Counted from the stretch's first letter, positions 10,645 through 21,625 are shown. The stretch is DNA of 64,000 nt from Immersiella caudata (GCA_030512335.1 JAULSU010000006.1:1240001-1304000), one strand, 5' to 3'. The notes: a model not told the origin generated them from the sequence alone. Program-made: numbers and translations.

Positions 10645-11814
10645 ATGGCGCTCATAGTAGACAAGCACCGCCCCAAGTCTCTTGACGATCTCACATACCA
10701 TGACGAGCTCTCTAAGCGCTTGCGCTCCTTGGTACGTTACCCGCACTTTCTCGCAGCCCCTCCAAGCCACCAACTCTAACCGCCTCAAAGGCCCAGTGCG
10801 GCGATTTCCCCCACGTGCTGTTTTACGGCCCCTCTGGCGCTGGCAAGAAGACTCGTGTGGTCGCCACTCTGAAGGAGCTGTTTGGCCCTGGTGTCGACAA
10901 GATCAAGATCGATGCTCGTGTCTTCCAGACGTCGAGCAACCGCAAGCTCGAGTTCAACATTGTCTCTTCCATCTACCATCTCGAGATCACTCCGTCCGAT
11001 GTTGGCAATTACGATCGCGTGGTTATCCAGGACCTCCTCAAGGAGGTTGCGCAGACACAGCAAGTCGACCAGAGCGCGAAGCAGAAATTCAAGGTGGTGA
11101 TCATCAATGAGGCCGAGAACCTCACTCGCGATGCCCAGGCTGCTCTGCGTCGCACCATGGAAAAGTACTCGCCCAACTTGCGTCTGATCCTGCTGGCCGA
11201 TTCGATCTCGAACATTATCGCACCGATCAAATCTCGTACCCTACTCATCCGCGTTCCCGCTCCTACCCACGATGAGATCTGCAAGGTGCTCGCCGCATCC
11301 GCCAAGAAGGAGGGCTGGCCGATTCTGTCGGGTCTGCACAAGAGAATCGCTGAGAAGAGCAAGCGCAACTTGCGTCGCGCTCTGCTGATGTACGAGGCGG
11401 TCCATGCGCAGAAGTATGCATTTCTATTCCCAGATGAACAAGTCCTGCTGCTAACTGTCTTTTAGTGAGAAGGTCACCGACGACACGCCGATCCCTGATG
11501 CGGACTGGGAGGTGCTCCTCGGCCAGATCGCCACGGAAATTGTCAACGACCGCACGCCGGCACGCATCTTGACAGTGCGCGCGCAGCTCTACGACCTGCT
11601 GACGCACTGCATCCCGGCGACCAACATCATCAAGACGTTGGCGTTCAAGCTGGTCGACCTGGTGGACGACGACCTCAAGGGCGAGGTCATCATGTTTGCG
11701 GCCACATACGAGAGCCGCATCAAGGAGGGCACCAAGATGATCTTTCATCTTGAGGCCTTTGTGGTCAAGATCATGAAGATGGTCGAGGAGCATCTCATGA
11801 GCGTGGACATGTAA
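10645..11814 (+). CDS. RFC5: Replication factor C subunit 5 (clamp loader)
   Basis: Exons 10645..10731, 10791..11413 and 11466..11814 give 352 residues, as in yeast Rfc5 (354). The introns (59 and 52 bp) have GTACGT and GTATGC donors. The product is a small AAA+ subunit of the RFC complexes that load PCNA and the checkpoint clamp. It starts MALIVDKHRPKSLDDLTYH. The Walker A is GPSGAGKKT. The Walker B region reads VIINEAENLTRDAQAALRR, with NEAE instead of DEAD, which is the known non-catalytic form of this subunit. The sensor/arginine-finger region reads IAPIKSRTLLIRVPAP, with Thr where many RFCs have Cys. I chose this start by family. An upstream in-frame ATG at 10423 would add 74 residues. 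Confidence 0.92.
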
Positions 11815-12733
11815 AAACGGCGCGGCGTTCAACATTTTTACACGGAATTCGGATACCACATCGGCGTTATGGGCTGGAAGCGGCAAGAGGGAAGGGACCG
11901 GCGTCTGGGAGGTTATGATTTTTAAAAACTGCATCCGGGCGGCATAGCCCCATGAATTTGAACGATTTCTGCATCTGCAATCTGGCCCTCAGTGACAACA
12001 TCGTGCTCGGCCCAAACAAGTGATACCGAAGCCAACACGTGGTAGCATCAAGTTGCGGGCGTTTTTGGCTCAGGCTAATTCCACCATCCATTGAGTATTA
12101 CGTATTGGCCCAGAGCTATTGAAACGTCATCATACTGGGTAGGTGTCAAGATGCAGCCGTAGTCAAATCCGACGCCTGGCCAAACGAATATCGCCTTCGC
12201 ACTCGGTAATTAACAGCTGAAAGGTGAAGTGCCTCACAAGATCTTCTAGCTTGCAACAATAACCTTCTCGATCCAATGTCCCTTTGTTGAACTTCACTCG
12301 AGTCCAATCACAAAGCGCTGTGGTTTCAGGCTGGACCACTGTGGAGAGGGAAACACCGGCAGTTTTGCGGCCCGCTATTGGCCCGCCCCGCGACATTCGG
12401 ATCCACTTCCGACGTGCATCATTGAAGCTAGCGCAGCCAAACCGTCTCTGCCGCCGCGAACAGGGATGAGGTGTGGCCATTTCCGCTGAGTGTGTTCCCA
12501 AACCGCGTTCGTGTCCTTTCGAGAAAAAATAAGTGAAGCTTTTTGCAACTCGACACACTCCTTTGCGCCGCCAAAAGCCGATACCTACACGCTGCGAAGA
12601 CCTCGATAAAGTCGGTATTGGAATTTCTGTCGATTGCTGCGACGGACTGCTGGCCGCTGAGGGCGCGTTTCAATTGCACACGCATTGCTGAGTTGACGAC
12701 GGGCTTGGCCAAGAGGGCCGGCGATATTTCACC
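11815..12733. other. Spacer RFC5 - ERD2
   Basis: About 0.9 kb containing the RFC5 3' end and the ERD2 promoter/leader. Short frames on both strands are unlike protein. Nothing else was recognised. Confidence 0.5.
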
Positions 12734-13587
12734 ATGGCGCTCACCATCTTTCGCGTTCTCGGTACGGCGACCTTCGCTGGGAGTAGCTCAGGCTGATGAT
12801 GGGGTACTGACGTTGACATTTAGGGGACTTTTCCCACCTGGCATCGATTCTGATCCTTCTTCACAAGATGGTTCAGCTCAAGGTACGAACCACCATTGCG
12901 GCGATGGCAACAGGGGTTGCGATAGGGACCATATGGGTGCTGATGATGTTCCCCTTCGCAGAGCTGTTCAGGCATCTCGTTCAAGTCGCAAGCGCTGTAT
13001 ATGCTTGTATACGTCACACGATACCTCGGTACGCAGCCGACCACCGGCGCAGGAGCGCAAAGCTTGGAGACGGCATACTAACTACTATAGACCTTTTTAC
13101 AACATCAAGTTACTACAATCTTGTCTTCAAGATCCTTTTCATCGCCTCGCAAGGCTACATCATCTACCTGATGACATCGTCGTACAAGCCGACCAACGAC
13201 CCGAACCTCGACACCTTCCGCGTGCAGTACCTCCTCGGCGCGGCCGCCGTCCTGGCCATCGTCTTCCCCTACGAGTACACCATGTGGGAGATGCTCTGGG
13301 CTTTCTCGATATGGCTCGAGTCCGTCGCCATCCTCCCGCAGCTGTTCATGCTGCAGCGCACCGGCGAGGCCGAGACTATCACCACGCATTACCTCTTCGC
13401 GCTCGGCCTGTACCGCGCCCTGTACATCCCCAACTGGATCTACCGCTACTTCACCGAGACCAACCATAAGGTGGACTGGATCGCCGGACTCGCGGGCCTC
13501 ATTCAGACCGTCCTCTACAGCGACTTCTTCTGGATCTACTACAAGATGGTGCTCAAGGAGGGCAAGAAGTTCAAGCTGCCTGTTTAA
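12734..13587 (+). CDS. ERD2: ER-lumen protein-retaining (K/HDEL) receptor Erd2
   Basis: Four exons, 12734..12761, 12824..12882, 12962..13028 and 13091..13587, give 216 residues. Joining them reads MALTIFRVLGDFSHLASILI, then LLHKMVQLKSCSGISFKSQ, then ALYMLVYVTRYLDLFTTSSY. This is the conserved N-terminal part of the seven-helix KDEL receptor. Downstream segments include YEYTMWEMLWAFSIWLESVA and HYLFALGLYRALYIPNWIYR, both hallmark helices with the ligand-binding Arg/Tyr/Trp. The C-terminus KEGKKFKLPV carries the Lys-rich COPI signal. Erd2 returns escaped HDEL proteins from the Golgi to the ER. The three introns cluster in the first 90 codons. The call is very secure. Confidence 0.95.
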
Positions 13588-15541
13588 AGAGAACCGAAGC
13601 GAAAAGCCGTGCGAAGAAAGAACCTCGCGGAAGCCCGGCTGCAACTCATTCCGCGCTGTCAGATTTGGTCTGTTGGAGTACAATTTCCAGAAAGGAGGGG
13701 GTTGGGATATGTTATACGGGGGGAACGGGTACCAGTGAAAAGGACGGGCAGGTTCTGCCCCATGGAGTTGCGCGCCAAAGATTAATGCATAAACGGCGTT
13801 AGGTTTCCCTTTTTATGACGCTTCTCTGCAGCCATGTTGTTCCGGGCGAGGAAAGAGGAGGGACTGCGACGGGATGAACGGAGCCTGGATTCTTGCGCTG
13901 AGATAACCCGGTGCGAGACCTACCCGTTTGTCGTGAGCCGGGATTTGGTCGAGATATTTTTTGGGTGTACATATCATTAGGGTACCTCGGAATTTGTGAA
14001 GTGGTTGAGAACAGGTTTACTTCAAGGCTGAGATGACGTGGGTGAATCCTGGTCAATTAGGAGCTGTAAGGAGGAGTCCCGGGTGTCTTGCTGCCGGCTT
14101 GGATACCGGGTGTCCCTGGCGACATGGATATGGGTCGAGGGAAACCCGGGGGAAATTGAGGTGAAGGCTGGATTCCGGGCATGGAGTCGAGACGTTCCTG
14201 GGGTTCGTTTGACAGGCGCTAGTGGCATGTTGAGACTGCTCAGTAGGGGACGGCATCATCTTCCACGAGCTACCAATATTCTACTCCAACCACACGCTTC
14301 TACTAGCGCGGTTCATCGCCAACTCGCCATACTTTCAAGTTCAGATGATGCTCTGACGAGACTGCCGCAGGCATATATAGATTCTATGCAGAAGACGATA
14401 GAGTGAGAGTTGAGAAAGCCGAGCAGATCAGTAAAGCAAACTTGCCTCCAAAATGACCCCCGCGCTGGTTTTCCGGACAAGCCAGCAGCCGGTCTGGGCT
14501 AACTACCATCAGTCCACATCACCTTGACTGTTGGTTCTGTCAAGGTCAACCACGGTAGGTAGCATCGCCTGAGACAACTTGACAGCTCGGCAGCATTGCA
14601 GAGGACAGAAAGGGAATGGCCTGGGGGACAAGCTTCTTTTTTTTTCTTATGAATGGATGAGTTTATCGAAGCATGAAGCGGGCGGTTTCCAGTTGGTTTG
14701 GCGACCCTACCATCAGCCCCGCCATCCCCGGCCTGCGCCTAATCAGGAGATCGGACGGCGGGCTAAGCGAGCCAGGGCCCCGATTCGGGGCCAGGCAAAG
14801 AGATCCGTGCACCCCGGTCGTCGAGCCTCCGTCACACACGGACCTTCAACCTGCAACCTGCAAGCACCTGCATGGCCCTGACGGGTGGCTTTCTCAACCC
14901 CTGCCTTTGGCCTTCCACAGCAGAACCTCGTCCAATGCATCGCTGACAACATCACACCACCACAGCAGCGCATCACACACGGGCGCTGCTGTGCAAAGAC
15001 TGCGAGCATGCGCGTTTCGTTTTGACGTTCTGCTCGCTCCCGCGCTCGCTGGTAGGTCTGCTCGCCGCCACCACCGTCCCCGGCTGCAACCTCAGTATCT
15101 TTCCGGGCGGGTCCTAGGGGGGGGGAAGCATAGCATACCACAATGCCCTCTTGTGTTTCGATCGCTGCTGCTCAACGATCTCCGACGCAGCGCTACCCAA
15201 AATACTCACTGTCGTCGCTCCTCCCGCCCCTTCCCTCCCTATTCCGGGTCCGGCGCCTCGGGGTGCCCGTCTCTCTTTTAGGGGCCCAGTGGCCCGTCTG
15301 TTTGTTTCCCTCTTTCCTTTCTCCCTTTTTCTTCCTGTTTTCCCATTCTGCCTAATTACCCTCGCCGACCAGACACAAAGGGGGCCGTGATGATCGCCAG
15401 GCCCGGTGCCATCGCCGCTGCTGTTCACTTCTCTTGACAATTCACCCGCTGCGCGCCGGTTGCGTCCACCACCGTTGACTCGGTGTTTGTTTACTCTTTC
15501 TATTTATCCAGAACCCGAAAACCGGGTTCACTTTGCCCAGG
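13588..15541. other. Intergenic region with pyrimidine-rich leader
   Basis: About 2 kb. The first half shows only short frames. The segment about 15217..15345 is strongly pyrimidine-rich and lies just before the next gene, so it is probably promoter or leader DNA. No gene could be supported. Confidence 0.45.
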
Positions 15542-16987
15542 ATGGCGGCCCACAATAACCACGCGAGGCCATTATTACGACTTTCGCTTCTGTTTTTATT
15601 ATTGTGCTCGTCGGCGAGCTGCGCTTTTGCCAGTGGCAATGGCAATGGGGAGGCAGAAGGGTGGAAGGTGCTTGATAGGAGGAGGCCGGATGGCAGCAGC
15701 TATGTCGAGGGGTTGAGGCCGCTTCCGCGGTCGCCAGAGCCGGCCCATCTGGTGCGGGACTGCCAGGCTATGGTCACGCCGCCGCCATCACTCCTAGCGC
15801 GCCAGGACAACGGCCAGATCCAGGCCCTGAGCAATCAGCTCTTCCAGCTCAGCGAGCAGTCGCGGGCGGTCAGCCGGGCGAGCCAGCAGGTTAGCCAGTC
15901 TAGCCAGCAGCTCAGCCAGTCCCTCCAGCAAGTCCAACAGCGACTCAGCGAAACGGAGCGTCAGTTTGAAAGCATCCGGATCGGATCCGAGCAAGCAACA
16001 CAGGCGTCGCGCTCGCTCTCTCAGCAGGTTCAGGAGGCGTCGAGGCAGATGGACGAGTTGCGCCGCAGCGCCGACCGTGCCATCTCCGAGGCCTCGCGCA
16101 GCGTCAGCAACGCCATGATGCAGAACATGGCCCAAGTCACCCAATCTTTCGGCAGCGTCCTGGCGCAGGCGACTCGCAGCGCTGCAAGCCTGGTGCAAAA
16201 GGCCCAGGCCGAAGCCACCGCTGTGCGGGTATGTCTTTCCCCGTCCACCCATATGCAACTCTATACTAACCTTTCCCAGGGCGAAGCAAGCTCCCAAGTG
16301 CAACAAGCCCAAGGCGCCGCCCTCTCCGTCACCCAAACAGCCCTCGCCGTCGTAGGCGGCATCATCGGCTCCTCTCTCCTCACCGTAGCCGCCTTCTTCC
16401 TCATCCTGCGCTACCGCCGCAACAAGCGCTCCGCCTCCCGCACCAACAATACCATCGGCTACCCCGACCTCAAGGGCTCCTCCTCCAACGCAACCGGCGG
16501 CGGTCGCATCGGCGGCGGCTACATCTCTGACGACGCCGAAAGCGTCTACTCCACCGACGCCAACGGCTACCGCCGCGACATCAAAACACCCATGCCCATC
16601 GCCGTGCGAACAAGCCTCAACAGCCGCGCGCCTACACCAGGCATCGGATACGCGGTTAGCTACTACACGCCCAAAGGCGCAGCGTCCGGCCCCATCAAGA
16701 GCAGCAACAACAACAACGGAAATAATAGTAATACCTCCTCCATGTCGGGGACAACGGCGGGATTCCAGTTGGGGGATCCGCCGAAGAAGCAGTTTACGCT
16801 GTTTCCTAAGACTACGAGTACGGTGGATTTGAGCACGCCGACGACGGGCGGGAGTGGGAGAGGGACGCCGCAGATGACGTTGCAGAGGACGTCCAAGGGA
16901 TTTGTGACGAGTTTGGATGCGTGGATTAGGGCGGGGACGGTTAGTCCTTTTGGGACGTTGAAAAAGGAGGGACAAGAGAAGAGATGA
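15542..16987 (+). CDS. Single-pass membrane protein with long coiled-coil ectodomain, function unknown
   Basis: Exons 15542..16228 and 16280..16987 give about 465 residues. The intron 16229..16279 has a GTATGT donor, an ACTAAC branch and a CCCAG acceptor; it is 51 bp and lacks stops, so a retained form would add 17 residues in frame. The start MAAHNNHARPLLRLSLLFLL begins a signal peptide. From about residue 85 to 225 runs a Gln/Ser-rich heptad region (ASQQVSQSSQQLSQSLQQVQ) free of Pro and Cys, predicted coiled coil. One TM helix follows (AVVGGIIGSSLLTVAAFFLI) with a stop-transfer RYRRNKR. The cytoplasmic tail is Ser/Thr/Asn-rich and disordered. The layout suggests a surface sensor or scaffold; no known family was recognised. 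Confidence 0.75.
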   Translation: MAAHNNHARPLLRLSLLFLLLCSSASCAFASGNGNGEAEGWKVLDRRRPDGSSYVEGLRPLPRSPEPAHLVRDCQAMVTPPPSLLARQDNGQIQALSNQLFQLSEQSRAVSRASQQVSQSSQQLSQSLQQVQQRLSETERQFESIRIGSEQATQASRSLSQQVQEASRQMDELRRSADRAISEASRSVSNAMMQNMAQVTQSFGSVLAQATRSAASLVQKAQAEATAVRVCLSPSTHMQLYTNLSQGEASSQVQQAQGAALSVTQTALAVVGGIIGSSLLTVAAFFLILRYRRNKRSASRTNNTIGYPDLKGSSSNATGGGRIGGGYISDDAESVYSTDANGYRRDIKTPMPIAVRTSLNSRAPTPGIGYAVSYYTPKGAASGPIKSSNNNNGNNSNTSSMSGTTAGFQLGDPPKKQFTLFPKTTSTVDLSTPTTGGSGRGTPQMTLQRTSKGFVTSLDAWIRAGTVSPFGTLKKEGQEKR

Positions 16988-18073
16988 TAATGGGGGAAAG
17001 AGGGGTGGGTTCAGTGGTTTTTAGCGTAGCATTATATCCAGTATAGTAATTTCAAAAGATATCACTCGACTTTGAAAGTGGTCTGTGGTTGTGATGGGGT
17101 TATGATATTAGTGTTCGATGTGGGGCGGAGCCTCACCGTGCTATGCCCACCGCCGGGGCTAAAACTGCAGTGATTGAACACACGAGGCAGGTTTCCTAAT
17201 CAGATGAGGGGAACGTCCCGTCGTGCTACATACGCGCAAGGCAGATTTCCTGATCCGACTCAACTGACGAGAACCCTTCCGTCGTGCCCTCCGCTGGGGC
17301 TAAAATTGCAGTGTCCGGCGCTTCCACGGCCACTTCTGCTCGCTTTCGTTGCATTTGTACGTACCCCAATGCTCCAACGCACGGCCGACGCTCAAATTGT
17401 AGCGAATGGCCCACAGTGCGATAAGTGATTTGGTGACCGTCCATGCAGCAGCACTGCAATTTAGCGCCCAGAGAAGCATGTGCTCGATTGTTTGGTCGTG
17501 ACGTTGGTGTTGTTTGTACAGTAGGACCCTAACCCTGTTATGCTGGAATTGCAGTGATCCAGCGGGTACTACCCGCCGGGTTGAAGTAACTACCGCTAGG
17601 TTCCCCGACGGAGGTTGACAGCAAGTTTCTGTAAGTTGGCAAGTGCACCCCGATCCTCCAGGTCGGCTGACTCGCAGTGAGGAGTATCCTACATGGGGAA
17701 TGAAAAAGTGGTGAGCGTCCATTCAACCCTACACAGGTAGTCTCACTACAATTTAGCGCCAGCGGCAGGTATGTGCTGTTCAGGCCGCCAAGCCATTCAG
17801 GACCCACCTTGAGCTAAGCTCCCGCGCCAACTTCCACGAACCTCAACCGCGCACCTCCCGTCGTCAGCCCCGTCAGCCCCGTCAGCCCTCAATGTCGACC
17901 CAGCACGCCCACCTCACATAGGCCATCGCGACCGAACCGACGTCCACTCATTCCCATCCCATCTCATCCACCGCATCCGCGCCGCCATGAACCCCTCCAC
18001 CCTCACCATCCCCACGCATCGCCAACAAAAAACAACGCGATAGCCAAAACCACAATCACCACTACCGCCCACC
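16988..18073. other. Intergenic region holding a MITE-like repeat cluster
   Basis: The 1.1-kb spacer before DLT1. Its middle carries the repeated motifs listed as a separate feature. Its last 250 bases are C-rich and probably form the DLT1 leader. No gene was seen. Confidence 0.5.
17155..17760. repeat. Cluster of direct and inverted 16-18-bp motifs, MITE-like remnants
   Basis: The motif GGGGCTAAAATTGCAGTG (17296..17313) recurs as a near copy at 17155..17172 and as a shorter copy at 17541..17556. Inverted copies (CACTGCAATTTAGCGCC) lie at 17452..17468 and 17744..17760. The bases between the first two copies also repeat imperfectly (GGCAGNTTTCCTNATC and TCCCGTCGTGC blocks). Facing copies 150-200 bp apart with no coding capacity resemble terminal inverted repeats of degraded MITEs. 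A telomere-like ACCCTAACCCT lies at 17526..17536. Mobile origin is inference. Confidence 0.5.
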
Positions 18074-19486
18074 ATGTCCACCGCCGCCTCCCTCGCCTTC
18101 CGCATCCTCTACAACTTCATCTACTACTTTTTCTACCTCGTCCTCCTCGCCTTCCTCATCGTCACCCCTGCCGATCTCATCCAGCAAGCCGTGGCCGGCA
18201 ACCAGAAAATAAACATCCTCATTATCGCATTGTCCTACCTGGTGACGATACTGCTGGTGGGCTTCATCTACGCGACGAGACTGTGGATGAATCGCTCGGC
18301 GATTGCGTCGATTCCCAAGACGTGGGTGCCGGTGGAGAAGGGGGATGTACCGCGGGATGTGAGGAGGATGATCGTAGAGGGGTTGAGTAGGAGTGCGGCG
18401 GTGGCGTACGAAGCTAGGCCGAGGATGAAGGTGGTGGCTCCGGTTGGTGTGGAGGAGGAGGAAGAGGATACGAGAGGGGATGAGGAGGAAGGGGGGAGGG
18501 TGGGGAGACGGTTGGTGTGGATGGGAAAGTTGAGGAGGAGCGAGAAGGAGGTTACGGAGGAGGGGGAGATGGGGATTGAGATTTCGGGACGGCAGAGGGA
18601 TGTTTGGGGGGAGATTGAGCATCCCGGGTGGGCGTCGCCGACGAGTCCGGATTTGCCGAATTTGCAGTATGAGACGGTGATTGGGGAGCTGCCGAATTTG
18701 ATTGAGGCCAAGGCGTTGACGTTGGCGCCGCCGGATAGGACGTTGAGGGTGGAACCGCCGGTGTTGGACGCGGAGGCGGTGGCGTTGCTGCAGAGGCCGG
18801 AGAGCATGGGGTTGAGGGAGTATCTAGGGCGCCTTACGGAGTTAGCGGTGCTCGCGCCGCTGCCGACGACGGGGGAGTTTTTGGCCAAGTACGAGGCTGC
18901 GCGATTTTCGACGAGGCCGGTGTCGAACGAGCAGTTCAGGAGCCTGATGCATTCGTTTGCGGAGGTTTTGCGCAACATGTTTCCGCTGAGCGCGGCGGCG
19001 TTGGCGAGGTACGGGGATGGGGACGACAGGTCGTCTAGGCACGCGCCTACGGAGAGCGACATTGACAACGATGCACCAGAGGGGTCCAGCCCGTCGTCCA
19101 GCTCCAGCACGGCGGCTCACAGCATACGAAGGAGCATTCGGGGTCAGAGGACGCCAGCCGATGGTTCTGCGCGGCCGAATACGTCCAGCACGACCAGTTC
19201 GGGGCGCGCACCACCTGGGCACGGTGTTACGGTGCGCACGTCGTCGGCCAACACGTGGCAGCAGTTTAGGACGGCACCTACAACGCCAAAACGCCGTCAC
19301 ACGGAGCTCTCGCGGGCCTCGAGTGTGGATTCGTTTGCGCAGACGAGGCGCGCGTACCCGATCAGCCAGGCTTCTAGTGCAAGTTTTCGATCGGGCACGA
19401 GTTCGGGCGGGTCTGTCATTCGGCTTGCTACGAGCGAAGACGCGACCGACCTGCCGTATGTGCTGAGGCACCCGACGAGCCTATGA
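18074..19486 (+). CDS. DLT1: Dlt1-family membrane protein (defect at low temperature 1)
   Basis: A single exon of 470 residues. Two N-terminal TM helices (FRILYNFIYYFFYLVLLAFL and ILIIALSYLVTILLVGFIYA) are followed by NRSAIASIPKTWVPVEKGDV and RRMIVEGLSRSAAVAYEARP, then the block EHPGWASPTSPDLPNLQY and ELPNLIEAKALTLAPPD. This order matches fungal Dlt1, first described in yeast as needed for growth at low temperature; its molecular role is unknown. An acidic linker (about residues 125-150) and a long Ser/Arg-rich, probably disordered C-terminal third (from about residue 315) are lineage-specific. The CACC context before the ATG fits this start. Confidence 0.85.
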   Translation: MSTAASLAFRILYNFIYYFFYLVLLAFLIVTPADLIQQAVAGNQKINILIIALSYLVTILLVGFIYATRLWMNRSAIASIPKTWVPVEKGDVPRDVRRMIVEGLSRSAAVAYEARPRMKVVAPVGVEEEEEDTRGDEEEGGRVGRRLVWMGKLRRSEKEVTEEGEMGIEISGRQRDVWGEIEHPGWASPTSPDLPNLQYETVIGELPNLIEAKALTLAPPDRTLRVEPPVLDAEAVALLQRPESMGLREYLGRLTELAVLAPLPTTGEFLAKYEAARFSTRPVSNEQFRSLMHSFAEVLRNMFPLSAAALARYGDGDDRSSRHAPTESDIDNDAPEGSSPSSSSSTAAHSIRRSIRGQRTPADGSARPNTSSTTSSGRAPPGHGVTVRTSSANTWQQFRTAPTTPKRRHTELSRASSVDSFAQTRRAYPISQASSASFRSGTSSGGSVIRLATSEDATDLPYVLRHPTSL

Positions 19487-20815
19487 GGAGCACCAAGATC
19501 ACGACGTCTATGAGTCAGATATATTCTTATTGTCTAATGTTAATGTTACCCACGTTTGGAAGTCGAGGAGTGGTGGTATGTGTTTGAGAGCTTTTCAGAC
19601 TTGACTTTCCCATGAGGCTCTGCGACCCCGCCCTGTGGGATGTGACGAAATGATGGTGGGCGGTCGCCACGGTGAGAGCCCGAGGTGAGTGGCAAGCGTC
19701 ACTGGGCAAACCCTTGCGTCAGACTTGGGTGCGGCTGAACCGGCAGTTGGGCGATAACTCCGTCCCTGTTTCACGACCTTAGGGCGATGAGTCGGAGGAG
19801 CACGCCAGTATTTAAGAGGCTAGAGTGAGTGGTCCGTGGATCGACAGACCAACGGCGCCGTGACAGAGGTGCATCTAGGCACCCCGTGCCCAACAACAGT
19901 CCACATCAATCGTGGCCACCCAACACAGCCCTCTTGCAAAGTCTGGGGGAACAATACTGACAGAAAAGTCGACCAATGACAGCTTTTGAACAAGATATTG
20001 ATCGAGGCCTCCTGTGGAGGCTGAGGCTCAGTTCTCGTTGTCAGTCGGGGCTGGGCAGTGTGGAGATGCGGGACAAGTCTTGGCTGCGTCTCATGTGAGG
20101 TGAGTGGCGCCCCAATATGCAAGGCATGGGATGACGGAGCGCTTTGCTTGGCCAGTGACATCATCGCCACCGTCGATGCCGACCACCATTACCAACCAGA
20201 CACCGGGGTTGGAAGATATCAGGGAGAAGGTCATCATGGATGAATGTGCGCCCGGTATGCCTGACGCTGCACTCTTGGAAGCGAAAAAGAAGCATCTCCC
20301 CCCTTCTCCTCGCTGCTCTTGGTTCTTTTTACGTGCTCGCTCCTTATTCCCGAATTTGACGCGACAAAACGCCGACTCCGTGGCTGAGCTCATATCAACT
20401 TGATCTGGTCACATTGTAAAATCGAACCTCCAGTGTCAATCGGGCCCATACAGACAGCCTTGCGGTCTTCGGTCGCGCACTCATCATATATTACCACGAC
20501 CTCGCCCCACCCGGCACCAAGTCTTGTGCTCTGCAAACCCCTACCGTCACCTCCACACGGGCGCCTGCGCTCAAATTGCCCGCCATCAATTAAGGTTACT
20601 ATCGGGTCACCCCGTCGACCAAAAGTCCACCTGACACGGCATCCGGGAAACCGGAACACTGATCCACCCCGACGGTTCCGGCACTGCCCTCAGCCTCGCC
20701 GCTCTCTCTACCGGCTCTACCCACCAAACAATCCAAGACATATCCGGCACCATCCGCCCTCGACACCACTTCTTCCCTCGCCAACCAACCACCCTTTCCA
20801 AACAAGGAAGAAGAA
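19487..20815. other. Intergenic region, no gene seen
   Basis: About 1.3 kb between DLT1 and the glycine-zipper gene. Short frames occur on both strands without protein-like composition. The last 250 bases are C-rich and probably promoter or leader. Confidence 0.45.
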
Positions 20816-21625
20816 ATGTCTGACTACGACCACGACCACGGCCACGGCCATCACGGCCACCACGACTCCCACAACCGCTCCTGGTCCCCCGACCGCTACT
20901 CCGGCGGCGCCCGGCGTCCCAGCCCCGGCTCCCCCCAAATGGAGCCCCACGTCCCCCTCTACCCCCCTCCCAACCCCGCCATGTACTACTCCGCCCCCCG
21001 CGGCAGCAACGGCCCCCTTCAAGTCCCCCCTTATCCCCCCCACCACCACCGCCCTCGCTCCGTCCCGCCCCACAACCCCAACTCTGGCACCCTCCTCCGC
21101 CGCCGCTCCTCCGCCGGATACCCGTCCGACTCCGAACCCGACTCCGCCTCCTCCACCCATCGCCCACACAGCCCCCTCTCCAAAGCCAAACACGTCCTCG
21201 AACACTCCTTCTCCTCATCCACCTCCGGTCTCGGCGTAGGCGTCCTCGGCGCTATCGTAGGCGGTCTCGCCGCGCGGGAAGCCAGCGGGGCCGCTTCCAA
21301 AAAGGGAGGACACCACGGCCACGGAGGCGGAGGCAAAAACGACAAGGGCGCATTGATCTCTACGATTGTGGGCGCGGCGGTGGGCGGTTTGGGAGCGAAT
21401 GCGATTGAGAAGCGGTTGGAGGCGAGTAGGAAGAAGACAAAGGGCGAGCAGGAGGCTTGGGAGAAAAAGTGGGGGAAGGAAAGTGGGAATGAGAGGGAGA
21501 GGGAGAGGGAGAGGGATTTGGAAGAGGGGAGGGGGAGGAGGTATGAGAGTGGGGAGGATAGTGAGTGGGAGGATGAGAGAAGGAGGAGGAGGAGGAGTTA
21601 TGAGAGGGGGAGGGATAGGCATTAG
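20816..21625 (+). CDS. His-rich glycine-zipper protein, function unknown
   Basis: A single exon of 269 residues. The N-terminus is a His/Asp/Gly tract (DYDHDHGHGHHGHHDSHNRS), followed by a Pro/Ser-rich disordered stretch. Two hydrophobic glycine-zipper segments follow: GLGVGVLGAIVGGLAAREAS (about residues 142-161) and ALISTIVGAAVGGLGANAIE (about 180-199), separated by a short His/Gly loop. The C-terminus is Arg/Glu repeats (ERERERERD) encoded by a GA-rich microsatellite. The paired segments resemble the glycine-zipper 2TM domain found in many fungal proteins. Membrane association and metal binding by the His tract are possible but unproven. Confidence 0.7.
   Translation: MSDYDHDHGHGHHGHHDSHNRSWSPDRYSGGARRPSPGSPQMEPHVPLYPPPNPAMYYSAPRGSNGPLQVPPYPPHHHRPRSVPPHNPNSGTLLRRRSSAGYPSDSEPDSASSTHRPHSPLSKAKHVLEHSFSSSTSGLGVGVLGAIVGGLAAREASGAASKKGGHHGHGGGGKNDKGALISTIVGAAVGGLGANAIEKRLEASRKKTKGEQEAWEKKWGKESGNERERERERDLEEGRGRRYESGEDSEWEDERRRRRRSYERGRDRH

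Noticed and set aside
14226..14406. Short frame starting MLRLLSRGRHHLPRATN, like a mitochondrial presequence
   Set aside because: It ends after about 60 codons. A nearby CTAAC...CAG acceptor exists, but no donor keeps a convincing frame, so no gene could be built.
17155..17760. Possible autonomous transposon
   Set aside because: The repeated motifs enclose only short spacers with no transposase-like coding; at most nonautonomous remnants.
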